The notes beneath the pieces were generated by a model. It was not told the origin of the DNA and ran no database searches. It saw only the letters and a program-made list of their open reading frames with translations. From NCBI GenBank assembly GCA_023159155.1, contig JAJNNX010000007.1:1240001-1304000 (forward strand): DNA of 64,000 nucleotides. The letters run 5' to 3'. Below, piece by piece: positions 36,494 to 48,296 of the stretch. A program made the position numbers and the translations under genes. This stretch comes from Ustulina deusta. Lineage: Eukaryota > Ascomycota > Sordariomycetes > Xylariales > Xylariaceae. Position 1 is the first letter of the stretch. The number at the start of each line of letters is the position of its first letter.

Positions 36494-39400
36494 TTTGATT
36501 GGCAGGGTGAAGAGGAAAAGTCGAGATTTCCAAGTCAGAACCATACAGACACAGGCCCAGGGGTATCAAGGGTGCGGAAACCAATTGCGAGACGGTTGTT
36601 ATGCCTCGGCGGTCGGGGGGGAACGCAGACGGTGCGCGGAGGAGGATTACGTCGTTTGAAGGAGAACGAAAAAGGGAGAGGAGAAAGAGAAGAGGTCAGT
36701 TGCAAGTGTTGCGACAACGCAGAGGTGGTGGGGGGCCCTGGTTGGGTATCATATGTAATAATATCCGATTTGTATATGGCCGTCAATGCACGGCGAGCTG
36801 GCGGAACAAGGATGCGCGAGTGCGTGGTGCTGGATGGATGGAGGGCAGGCGACGTGTTGGCAGCGACGGCGTGATTCGCCCGACGTGCTGGAGTCACAGG
36901 GGAACGCGGGAACTAGAGATTTGTGCAATGGTTCGTTGCTTTGGTTCGCTGGTTTGCTTGTTTGCACCTGGCCTGGACCTGATGTGACTCGATGTGACTT
37001 GACCGACCCGGACCTGGCCTGACCTGGCCTGACCCGACCCCTATCCAACAGCCAACTTCCGCAAGGTTCTTAGTGGCGGTCGTGAGAGGACTGCCGAGCG
37101 GAAGAAGGGGAGCTGTTTCGGAGGAAGCAGAAGAAAAGAAGGATCGATGAAGGACAGCTGCCGCTAACGAGACGGTCTTGGATGAGTTAGATAAGTAGGT
37201 ACCGTGTACAGCAGTAGGTAGTTGGGCGTGTGCTTGTGCTTGGCTTGTGCTTGTGGGCATGGGGCTTAACCACAACAAGAAATCAATATCGCACTGCAAG
37301 TTAAGAATGACCAACCCAATTGATGGATTGATTTAAACGAGCGTGCGTATGTAAAGCGAACCGATTAGATCAACAGATGGCTCAGCCCTCAAACAAGGGA
37401 AGGAGAACAAAGAGGAGCAGGAGGGATGTGATAGTCCACCTTGTTGTATTATGTAGTACACAGATAGATAATGCGAAGAGGAGAGTGTTATTGGTCATCA
37501 CAACGACCTGAATCAACGTGGTTTAGAAAGTCGTGCAGCTACCTACCTAGGTAGGTAGTGTAGAGCAGCAGACAGCAGCCAGTCCGGTGGTTCATGAATG
37601 GTACCTATCTGGCGGTACCTATTGTGGAGAGCTGGTAAGTACCCAAGAGACCTACCTCCACCCCGGATGTGCCTATAAGAGGTCGCAACACAATTGAACC
37701 TTGGAAGCTTCAAAATAGGAAATCATTAAGATCACAGCACTACCTAGATAGTGGAGACCTGTTAATAGGGACCTGAGATACCACACATTGGTGTGGCTTC
37801 CAGGTAGTTTCAATTATACTAATTACCTAAAGTACTGTGTATCGAAGCAGGTATTCTAGCATCAGTTATAGGCCACGCAATCTGGCTATTTAGTGCTTGC
37901 TGGGTGCGACCAACAGTTTCCCTCTTGCGCTATAGACATATCTGCCTACCGGTAGGTACTTGCACTACTGTATCATGTGGGTGGGACATATCAGGCAGGT
38001 ATCCAGATACCTACCTACCTGGGTAGTAGGGTGCCTGTACTACATGCTGCTGTACATATATGCAGCCAGATTGTGGAGATTCCCCAAAGATGCACAGGTC
38101 ATTTTGCCGGTAAATCTACCTAGGTAGGTTATGTAGGCACTTATTTAGTATTCTATGTACCTTGACTAAGTACACTGGCTGGAAATTGCAGGACGGGAAC
38201 CAGTGACACTAAGGTAGCCATAATCCCAAATTCAATATGGGCCGGGTTCGATTACTACCTACCACCTCTAGTCTATACCTAACATACCTATGCGTACATG
38301 TAATTGTGTACTGTAGTCTGGTAATCCTCAAAAACTCAGCATCTCGAATTTGTAAATGCCTAGTGTATCTAGTAATGCGGGAGCCCTAACTAGATGACGC
38401 GGATAATTATTGTTATTGTTGTCTAGATGCTACTGTCCTTCAATATTTCTGTTCCGATCCTAACTACGCGCAGTAATTGATTCTCTTCTTCTATCATTTA
38501 GACTATCTATTTATTTATCTATATCCCATGTATACTGTATAGGTAGTACTGTATAGAACCAACCAATCTCGAGATAGTCTCGACTAATCAACGATTTCAT
38601 CACGAGCAGTTCAGGTACACGGCATCAGTGCTGCTCTACCAGTCTCATCGCAGGATCGCTTCTAGAACAAGGTTCGAGAAGCACGAAAATATAGATCCGA
38701 CCAACACCTGCAGATGTGCTAAATAGAGTTATCTAGGTCAGTTGAATGTTCCATCGAGCTATCTTTATTACAAAGTATCAAGGATACAAAATATCAAGAA
38801 AACACTGCAAAAATATCACCAACAGGGTAACCTAATGCCCAGTTCTGTATCCGCATGTGGCTTTGCGAGGATCAGCTTTGTAAAAGTTAACCTAGAAATG
38901 TCGAAATACACTAGGAACGTCCATCCGTCCATCCATTGCATCATCGTGACACCCTGGTACAGACTGCATCGCAACCGTTCTCTTTTCTCATTTCTCTCAG
39001 CGGTACCCAACCAATACGGGCGCCCTACCTTACTTTCCTACCGTACACCAGTTCGTGTCTATGCTCTCTGCAAGGCGATCGGAATCGCTTGTTGGCGAAG
39101 ACCGAACTAGATAGGGAAGTACCTACTATGTAGTATGTTTACTTCCTTATACTAGACATCTGGGAAACGCCACACTCATGCTCTTCGGCAGTTGTGCATT
39201 TTCGAGGTGGTATGCTGATATCCAGTTGCGCCTCGAGATGACAACGCATCCGGAAGAACCGTCCTTCGACGGATGTGCGCCAAGACGGTGAACCCCCTTT
39301 TTCGTCGTCCGACACATTCGTTGAGGTCTTCCCACCCAGTCATGATACCGACTGCAACGCTGACCCTGCATGAACAAAGTCGAGGCACATCTCGTCAAAA

Positions 39401-40590
39401 CCCGTAGCCAATGAATCGACCCGACCTACTTTGCCGCACGGCCACCATTGGACAACTAGCTGCTTTGGTGACGTACAGTAGGAACTAGATAGCTAGTGGA
39501 CAATAGGTACGGTCGGAAGTTATTTCATCAACATCAATCGCGAAAATTGTGTTCCCATGGCACAAAGACCCAATAGGACCTCCCCTTTAGCTTAGGACTA
39601 TTATCTTAACTTGAAATAGGAATCTATTGTACGTAGGCAGGGAGGCTTGTTGTAAACTTGCTCTCAATCACTAAAAACTTTTGGGCACTATACCCAGGGT
39701 ATATAGAGTCGACCACTTTTCACCTCTGTAACAGTAATCTCACCTATAACAATAAAACTTAAAACAAAGAAAAAGAAAATTATAGCAAAAAGAAGTAACT
39801 AACTATTTATATAGTTAGTTAAATAATAAACATAATAATAATAATGCCATGCTAAGCATATTAGAATATAGGCACCTCCGGATATGTTTCATCTTAGCCT
39901 CTTATTCCCACAAGCTCTAGTTTCGCATGAGACCTACTATCAAGACACTCATATTGTGTCTAACCTTGAGAACTTCCCACTTCGAAACAACAAGAACGTT
40001 AGTCAGAAGAATAGTTTTCAAGTATGCTTATATATATGCTTCCCAGTGTATTGCATTGTTATTGATCCTCTCCGACTCTTGAGGCACTTACTGGACCTAA
40101 TTTCTATTGTTTCAAATAGCCGCCATCATCCCGTACCCTGTCGTATTAACGCCGTCGTCGCTAGTGCCGTTTTGTTACTTAAATTTTGTCTTCTCATATC
40201 TCTAAAACTTCTTCACTGAACCCGTCACCTCACTTCCCATATCTTGCAATGCCTTTTAATGTTGACTCCGCTATCTCTCCCTTTGCCGCTTTAAGTTCAT
40301 CACCCATTGTGCATGATTAGGAATGAAGCTGATGTCGATCTAGGGGCTTCATTTCATGAATCGGATAGAAGTGAGAAAGTGTGAAGATCCTGTAGGCATG
40401 CAGTCAACATATCAAATATAGACCTTGAATAGACCTTGATTGGCTTGCGACATGCATCGTCGCGCAATCCTCCAATCAGGCTAGGGTTCAGCAGCTGACA
40501 AGTAGCGGGTGATGGTGAGCTAACCAGTGTGCGAGCGAAGGCGTGTAAAACGCAAAGAAGATTCCGAGTGCCGCCACCATTTAAGACGGA
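36494..40590. other. Gene-poor region rich in TAGGTA words
   Basis: About 4.1 kb with no supported gene. The first ~700 bp are the upstream region of the Msb1-like gene, including a CCTGGCCTGA-type short repeat near 36970-37037. From 37190 to 38600 TAGGTA/CCTACC words are frequent, with a perfect 20-bp palindrome at 37539-37558. A small AT-rich patch lies at 39740-39865. ORFs are short and unrecognised. Confidence 0.5.
37539..37558. repeat. Perfect 20-bp palindrome of CTAC/GTAG words
   Basis: Ten-base arms CTACCTACCT and AGGTAGGTAG meet without a spacer, centred on CCTAGG. It is one of the clearest examples of the TAGGTA-type words scattered through the intergenic DNA here. Confidence 0.9.
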
Positions 40591-41165
40591 TCATTCGTAT
40601 GCGTCCCGAGGCTGGTTGAATTGCACCCATTTATGCCTGTAGCCCTCGTGAGCATGACCGAAAACGTGCAAAGCAGCATATACCGCCACAATTGGTGAAT
40701 GAGGTTGTAGCAGCCCAATGTCGTCAGATCCAGCTGGGCCTGGAGAGGCCCATGAGTGATGAGAATGTCAGTGTTGCCTGGAGCCGAGTTCACCCATACA
40801 TTTGCCTCCCTAGAATACTGAAACGCCTAGTGACCGTGGCGCCAGACCTGGGGCTACCATAACCGTTGAGGCGACGTCCATTCAGGCAAGTGATGGTCGT
40901 CGAGCTGTCCTGGAGATAGCGAATCTCCCCTAATCAATATGTTGGCGTGTCGCCAGGGCATTACCGCTCTTATCGTCTTTGCTGGGATCGAGCAGAACAT
41001 CGTGGTTTCCAGCAATTGCAATCTTGACGGGGTGCGACTACTGCCCCAACCATATGATGGTGGTCTGGAACTCCTCGAGAAAGCCTGAATGGGTAAGGTC
41101 GCCGGCGTGGATTAAAAAGAATGGAACATTGGCTATTATGCGTGTCTGATATACACACAACGGAG
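40591..41165 (-). pseudogene. Decayed metallophosphoesterase
   Basis: Remains of a calcineurin-like phosphoesterase, seen only when frames are switched. In order on the minus strand: CISDTHN, the first metal-binding motif, at about 41160. After a frame change comes LIHAGDLTHSGFLEEFQ, the GD motif, with an in-frame TAG soon after. Then KIAIAGNHDVLLDP, the GNHD motif, at about 41010-40985. After more frame changes come IRYLQDSSTTI, EANVWVNSAPGNTDILITHG, the TH motif, and HVFGHAHEGY, the GHxH motif, ending near WVQFNQPRDAYE and TGA at 40593. The order and all five motifs match the family. At least one internal stop and three or more frame changes show it is dead unless some changes are unrecognised introns. 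The N-terminus before the first motif is not identifiable. Confidence 0.85.
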
Positions 41166-44100
41166 ACGGAACTCGCTCAAGGCTGTTCCGCACTAATTAA
41201 GCGTCGCCACGAGGAAAGCTTGCCAGCTAGAAAGAGACAGGGGGTTTAGAGGAAGAGTTGCAGAAGAACGCGAGCCGTGGAGCACTACTTGAAGCCCCGA
41301 TGGTTTCTGACCAAGCGTGGATTGTAGTGTAGATGGGCAACAGACGTAGTGAAAATGGAGGCAAGAGGCAAAGGTGGAAAAATTAGAACGCGAAATCAAT
41401 GATAGAGATAGTCGAGGTTGGAAAGAACGGCCAGGCAGCGGACGTACTGAAAGCATGCATGTACCCATGTAAGTGCATGCATGCACTGTACGGATATGTA
41501 TCACTTAAGCTTAGGTACTATAACAAATGGGGTATTTTTTAATATAAGAAGCATATGGCCTTCTAAGGGCACGCCTCTTGCAATCTTTCAGCCTTCCTCA
41601 TGACGATAACCAAATGAAGACTTGCATCACGCCGCCCATCGGTGCTATCGAGACTAGCTCAACGAAGCCAGAATTTACATCGACCCGAAGCGCCCTTGTG
41701 ATCCTTTCCAGAGGCCGACATCACGGTAAATACCACATTCCTGTTGCTGTCCGTCGAGGAGTGTCATCGGTCATTAATAGCCAGGTCCGACGGGAGTACG
41801 GCTCATGACCGCAGCCCTTTGCTGTGAGTAATTAAGTCAGCAAGCGCTGACACGCTGGTATCGAGGTAGTACTTACAAGAGAATTGTCCTCGCAACACAC
41901 GGTCTAGTGGTTACATGGTGATGTGAATGGGCAGTGAAGTAGCTGACTGCGAAATATAGTCTGTGATGAGAAGAAAACTGCCAATCCGCCACCTATTTAA
42001 CGTCTTGGCCATCTTGGCGATTATCACACGATCAAGGCTCCAGGCTCTAACATTCAGTGACCCGTTTGTATGAGACATCCTATACGTTTGGATAGCTGCC
42101 CCCTCTATTCAGGCAACAATAGATAGGCTCAGTTGTCCTATCACCCAAGAGACCGTATATTATCGCTAAGAGCCGGAGGAAATTATGTTAATAGATTTAC
42201 CCCCTCGTCCGGATGGCCAGCTTTTCGTCAAGGTTATACCTGTATTGTGGTGCCAAGGGCTACTATCGCCTTCCATCTAGTAGTATATCAAGATCTTTAA
42301 GCAACTTCATTGTGGAGCATGAATGCCTTAAGCAAGTTAAATGTTTCCAGCATATTATACTATATGTGAAATCGCGAATGGAAGCTTACATGTGCATAGG
42401 CGTACGGCACTCACGAATTAAGTGTCAACCCGCCCTTCAAACTAGGCGCGGATGAGAGAGTAGCCGAATTATAGGAACTATATGAATAGGTAGTCTTATA
42501 GTGTGTGGAGTATGGTATTGTAGATTCAACTCTGCACCGACGTTTTTTCCGGTGCTATGGCCTATATTACCCCTCACCGGGGTTCCAATGTCTGTTGCTC
42601 TCCATCTCTCGTACAATATCAATATCCACCTTGCTAACTTGTCTAGAGACGTTTGATCGCCCTCCCTTCGGCAAATGATAAATTAATATTTGCACTTCCT
42701 GAAAGTGTGACAGCCATTACTGCATTGCATATATTAACGTCATTTGACCTGTTAATCCACAATTTTACTTCTCCGTAGGTTTCCCCTGCTATCCTTTCAT
42801 GTGAATTCGGATCCCAATAGCCATTTTACCACAGGCATAGTCGAATCTATACTAAAGAGTTAGCATGTTCCAATCTGTTCCGCCAGTTAACAAACGTGCC
42901 AGGGTTTGTGTTCAAAGTAAGCCCAAAAATCTTCATCTTTACAGTTGTCTCTAGTTCATAGTAGCTCCCGGTCCCGGCGAGCAATAGGTTTTTCCGTTAT
43001 ATTACTGACAAAAGTTGGCACGTTGAATTCTTGGTATTATTTTAATTGGGTCAATAGTACTCTCTACCTGAGCATCATCCACTCGGGACTTAGGTTGGCT
43101 TCCCAGGTTGAGAAGGGGGGTTACTGATGTGTATATTCTTCTGACGACGGACCCCGTGGAAAACTATCGTCTTGGTTGAATAGTCCGTCCCCCTAGCGAC
43201 TGTTGACTTGATACTCCAGATGTCGGGTCGCTAACCTTGCTGTAGATGAAGTCACGTTTGTTGTTTTGATGACTTGGTTGCTGAAGGTTCTTCTACAATG
43301 CTGAACTCTGGCAACTGAGACCGGGTGAGACATGAAAATAGTAGCTGGTGCACCCGGAAAAGTTCAGGTATTTCAGGCAAAGGAGAGAGCGGGTTTGACG
43401 ACGATTCTAGTTTCTCCGACCTGTGTGGGTGCAACGTCACACGTTTCACAAGTAGACATATCACGAGAAGAGAAATCTCACCAATAACAAGGGCGGTACA
43501 CTCCCTTGCCGAGATAATCTAGAAGTCTTGCGATATTGACGCAGCGCAGAGCCGCATCTCGCGTACGAATAATGAAGAGTTAGTATGAAAGTCTCCAGGA
43601 CAGGAGGTTGTGGAATCTAAAAATAGAGTCCTTCGGTAGGTGGGTACCGAGAGTTGGTCATGAAAAATCACTTTAAAAATAACTCCTTATTCAGATCTAG
43701 ATTTGCTAATATATTACCTACTCTCTCCTAAGTCCTGCTAGTCTTTTTACTTTTTTAGGCAATTGGCTGTATAGGCTACCAGTACAACATACATTTCGGT
43801 ATGCCGCTTAGAAGCGTCCCGACTCGTACGACCAGCCGATTACCAACCACGGCTCGCAGTGTCTACTGCCTAACTCCCACATACATACCTCATCTCGCTT
43901 GTAATCGATCATCTTCAGAGGCTACCTTTCGCAAAGAACCTTGCAGTGCCCTGTGTCGACGTTGTTCAGGGATACCCTACCACCCTGTCGCTAAGTTCCG
44001 AGTACTACTGTCGCTTTCAGCCGCAGACACCTTAGTCTAACTACCCTCACCACATTCATCCGATGAGTATCTATTAATGTGACCGTTAGCTTCAATAACC

Positions 44101-45150
44101 TTGTTTCACTACCTGAGTAGTGTATGGGCCATTTCTGGAAGAAAAAAGAGAGCAACCGACACATAGTAGACTGGTGCTAATATGATTCAAGCCTATCCTC
44201 TTCTCGTATTATCTGTTCGCTTACCACTCCCGCGGCTCTGGTACCCCAATAGCGCATTGCCTTATCTAGCCAGCCGGCTACGCATAATGATTCCGTCACG
44301 CTAAACCTATCACACGAATTTCAAACATTACTAAGCAAGTGTTGGAGTACCAGAACGGATGCCCCTTCACTTAAAACGCTATGCCTAATGTCCGCTGCAT
44401 ATCCCCTTTCCGTATGTAATTCGTGCGCTCTTTCCGACAGTGGGCGATGTGAACTATGACTCGTGCGCACTAATTGAATGTTGTTTATCATGTGTGTCGT
44501 CTTGGACAAAGGATGCAAGGGAACGGGAACTTGGGCACTGGGATCCGGGGTATTGCTTGTGGGACTGGATTAGTGGCATCGCTTATACGTATGTGCAGAT
44601 CTTGGTGAATCAATCTAACCTAGACGCCACCCGGGTGAATTTGGTCCACTCTCGCTCCTTCTAGGTTACCTAAGGAACAACTCCCTGACTCATCATCAGG
44701 GTGGGATATCATCGAGCTTCTACATACTTACATATGCGTATAGTGCGTTCGTTTCACTAGCAAACTATAGGATAAGGCTGTAAGGTGAGACTAGGCAGCC
44801 TTGATACATTTAGTCGTCTTGGCTTCTTATTTAGTTACAGTTCGCGACACTTCTACACGCCATAATTGCAACTCACTACCTATCCTTAGTTCTCGACCGG
44901 CAACGTTTAGTGCTGTAATAACACGATCTCCGGCATCCCTTCCTTTGCATCCGCAGAGAGTGGCGTAAGCGTTGAGAAACCGGATTTTTTTTTCTCACTC
45001 CTGGAGTATTTACCCTCAGAGGCTCGCTCGAAAATGGAGGCGACCATGTTCTGCGGAAGACTGGACACGTTTTTCGTCGACTTATTTGCTCTCGTCGGGC
45101 ATCCTGAGGCTCCCCGTTAGCCGGCGCGACGGCTCTCATCGCGGTTCCTG
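41166..45150. other. Gene-poor region
   Basis: About 4 kb without a supported gene. The part next to the pseudogene (to ~41500) may be its former upstream sequence. Short ORFs at 41578-41808, 42213-42455 and 43801-44040 resemble nothing I know. A T-run and GC-rich sequence precede the membrane protein gene at 44980-45150. Confidence 0.5.
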
Positions 45151-46466
45151 ATGGCCACACTTGGTTTGTTACCCGAGTCCGCTGGCTACATCGCTGGTCT
45201 ATCTGTTCTCGCCGCGGTCGCTACTCTCGCAGTTGGCCTACGCTTTTGGGCGATGAGCCTGACAAGGGCCGGGCTGCACCCTGATGAGTGGCTGTCGCTG
45301 GTTACTATCGTCACATGTCACGGACTGACCGCAACGGTATTCCTCGCCTTCGTACGCTACGGATTGGGACATTCTACTGTTGAACTCACGGAAGCCAACC
45401 TCGCGGTGACGGTCAGCTTGCGAAAGGTAAGAATCGTGAACTTTATGACCCTGAGCGAGCTAATGACCAGCCCTGCAGCTCAGTTTCGCTGCTTCGCTTC
45501 TATACGCCGTTGCATCATTTGCGGTAAAACTCGCGGTAATAGGATTCTACTTTCGCATCTTTCCGACGCGTATAACAAGATGGGGTTGTTATGCCCTTGG
45601 CGGGACCTGTTCCGTCTGGTTCCTAGTTGCGGTGATAGTCTCATTTGCCGCCTGCCGCCCACTCGGGGCGAGTTGGGACCCAACTGTCCTTGGCCGCTGT
45701 CTTGATGCCACGAATTTCCCCGTTGCCCTCGCTGCACTTAACGTCGTCGTCAATGCCGCGACCGTAGCGCTACCGATCTACGAGGTTTCCAAACTACGGC
45801 TAGCTAGACGGAAGAAGTACACCGTTGTCGGCATCTTCGTCATCGGCGGCATGTATGTATTGTCAGACAGCCCAATCGTACGCAAACTAATAGAAACAAC
45901 AGTGCCGCAGCGGCTAGTCTCGTGCGCCTCATCGCGTTGTTATTCACGTTGACGCCAAGGAGGGGTGTCGACGGTGCACGTAAGTATTTTGTCAAATTCC
46001 ACAGTATGCTTGAAGCCTTAAGTGCCATTACCTCGCTAAACATGAGCCAAAAACAGGGTTATCATCTGTGCTCTCCGCGTTAGGAATCATAGAGGTTTAC
46101 GTTAGTCTCATAGGCGCCTGCGTTCCCACGCTCGGTCCAATCTATGACAGATTTAGGGGCGGACGGAATACCTCGACGGTTCAGTTACACTCGCCTTCGT
46201 GGGCAGGGATCAACTCAAAGCCGTCTAAAAGACGGTCGAAGACTCAGGTCAAGACGTTAGGTCGCGTGACGAGTAGGAGTCACCTGCGCCCAGACGATGA
46301 TGTTGATTGTTCTTTTGATAGGCTCGAGGACGCGTCTATCTCGTTAACTCCGGCTGAGAGTACAAGTTATTGGATAGATACGAGTATGCGTGCCGCAGCG
46401 AACCCCTCGAAGGTAAAAGACATCCCACTGCGTACTATTCATCTCCAGCGTGATACGACTACCTAG
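45151..46466 (+). CDS. SAT4/rhodopsin-like fungal integral membrane protein
   Basis: Member of the large ascomycete family of seven-helix integral membrane proteins (SAT4-like, also called fungal rhodopsin-domain proteins). The biochemical role is mostly unknown. Exons are 45151-45426, 45479-45852, 45903-45979 and 46057-46466, with introns of 52, 50 and 77 nt, giving 378 residues. Seen in order: helix 1 (AGLSVLAAVATLAVGLRFWA), the HPDEW motif, helix 2, RYGLGHST, helices around LYAVASFAVKLAVIGFYFRIF and WFLVAVIVSFAACRPL, the block SWDPTVLGRCLDATN, a helix with ALNVVVNAATVALPIYEV, then KKYTVVGIFVIGG. The final helix is followed by ACVPTLGPIYDRF and a hydrophilic tail. Every splice join lands on family sequence. 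A few residues are unusual (for example VYVSLIGACVP) but nothing is broken. Confidence 0.88.
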
Positions 46467-48043
46467 CGATTGAGTATCGGGCGGCGTGCCCCTTACCTCC
46501 AGATAAGCCTCTCTATATTCAGCCCAGTTTGCGCATTGTGTATGTGCTCATCCAACTATTTGATTTTACGCATACGATACTACAATTTTGTGACGGCTTG
46601 CCCGCCTCTGGAGATGGCCAACCATGGAAAATCCGGTCTGCCGCCACACTGGGCAGAAGCACTAGATAGGTAAGTGAAATAGTACCTACTAGGTGGCCCG
46701 CATCATTTCTGAATTACATGGGTACCATCTGTCATCCATACATATGGAAGTATTATTATCTGTCTCCAACTATCTCAGCATCTCGACGCATTTCTCCCCC
46801 TCCTTGCCGACTGATGCTACGAAATAAACCCCGGAAAAGAGCAGCCATCGACCTCACACACCTACTTAACATGAATACTATAGTAGGCAGGTATTCAATC
46901 TAATGTAGCCGTGGAATGTGGCGGCGTGGTGCTTCCTGCAGTCTGACAATGTAGCGCCAGCTAACCTCTGCAGCCAAGTGGCCGAATCGCGTTGTGCACT
47001 CTAACATCCCTGACCTTGAACGGTACTAGGTACTTTTTGGTGACCGCACATGGCTTCCAGACATACATATGTACCTTATGCAGCCCATCAATCGAACTGC
47101 AAGTTCTAACACGATGAAAGTGGACCAACCGACCACGTCTCTCCACTTTCCCAAAAAGGCAAGTTTTCCGAATCGGGCATGACCAACAATGGACTACATG
47201 TAGGTGTGTCTATATTCGGGACAAATCTAACTGTGGATAGAACTAAGGAGACAACGACAAAAGCTCATTGAAGATATTTATTGCAGTACATATATATCAT
47301 GACATAACCCGTGACTTACATGCGTAGGTATACACCTGTCCATGACAATCCCACCCAATACAATTCACCAGCCGAATACCCCCGTGGGGAAATACAGACG
47401 AAACGCGAATACGTAAGCTGTGTACGAAATCAACGTCTCACAGCAGTTAACCCGTGCTCCGTGCTCCGTGATCCGGACGAGGTCCAACAACGAAGCATCA
47501 CCAATCATATGGAAACTGCGGCGATTCACCCATCCATGCCCGCCTCGGCGTATACTTTCAGTCAACGATAATTCGAACACGAGATACAAATCATCATGCA
47601 GGAAAACATGCTCGACCACCGCAACCACGGCAATAACAAGCCGTCAGAATTATCTCGGGATTTATAGCACTTAACCGACACCTATCACGTCAAAAGGTAT
47701 CCCCCATCACCTCGGGCGGGAGGGAAAGCCAACGAGGACAAAAAAGAAAAGAAAAGAAAAGACGAAAAAAAAAACCGCCCGAAAAGACCGGGACGGCATA
47801 TCGAGACTGTGATCCGAACCAACGTCGCGTAGGCGGGTAGATAGTCTAATGCAGCAAACTAGATACCTCTGAGATAGGGTTTACCACCCTGAATCGTAAT
47901 GGGACTTGTGCCAGTGAGGTTCTACTGGATTAGGTAGGTAGCCAGATCATACGGTGGGAGGTTCGAGTCCTATCAGCACTATTTGGTTTTTCGCCTTACG
48001 GCTTTATCTGTCTTAAGTATCTGAGGCATGCCGCTTTTAGCAT
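46467..48043. other. Intergenic before the retrotransposon
   Basis: About 1.6 kb without a supported gene. A purine tract with four AAAAG units lies near 47739-47776. Near 47905-47990 there is a perfect RNA polymerase III B-box-like word (GGTTCGAGTCC), but no tRNA fold is supported. Confidence 0.5.
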
Positions 48044-48296
48044 TGTGCCTCGATACGGTCCCTCTACAGAACTAGTCACTTGGTGTCACTAGGTCTGATC
48101 TGAAGGTCTGTATTAAGTATGGTTGTAGAAGGAAACTAACTAGGGTATCTGACGGAGGTGCGAGGTATTTATGCCTTTAATTAGGTGGGTCGGTACCTAG
48201 TGCCTAAGGGCTACGCACGGTGCCCTTTTATGCACGTACCATTGTACTAACTCAATAAATTAACTTTAATAGAAGCTAATAGCAATAGGATCTATA
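48044..48296 (-). repeat. LTR, left copy (3' LTR of the element)
   Basis: 253 bp, starting TGTGCC. The outer (left) half is nearly unmutated. The inner (right) half carries about 14 T or A bases where the other copy has C or G, including the final CACA changed to TATA. Confidence 0.93.

Noticed and set aside
41890..41950. A-box-like word GGTCTAGTGGTTA resembling tRNA-Glu/Asp
   Set aside because: No B box follows within the allowed distance.
43617..43626. Another perfect CTA(A/T)4TAG word
   Set aside because: A single isolated copy in AT-richer DNA, far from the RLM1-like gene; about one such match is expected by chance in a window this size.
44876..45160. Minus-strand ORF just before the membrane-protein gene
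   Set aside because: No recognisable domain. It lies in the GC-rich leader of the plus-strand gene and looks like a shadow.
47900..47990. Possible tRNA: a perfect B-box word GGTTCGAGTCC and an A-box-like TGCCAGTGAGG upstream
   Set aside because: The 3' acceptor side (CAGCACT) finds no complementary 5' side at the right distance, and the T stem has a mismatch. No cloverleaf can be drawn.
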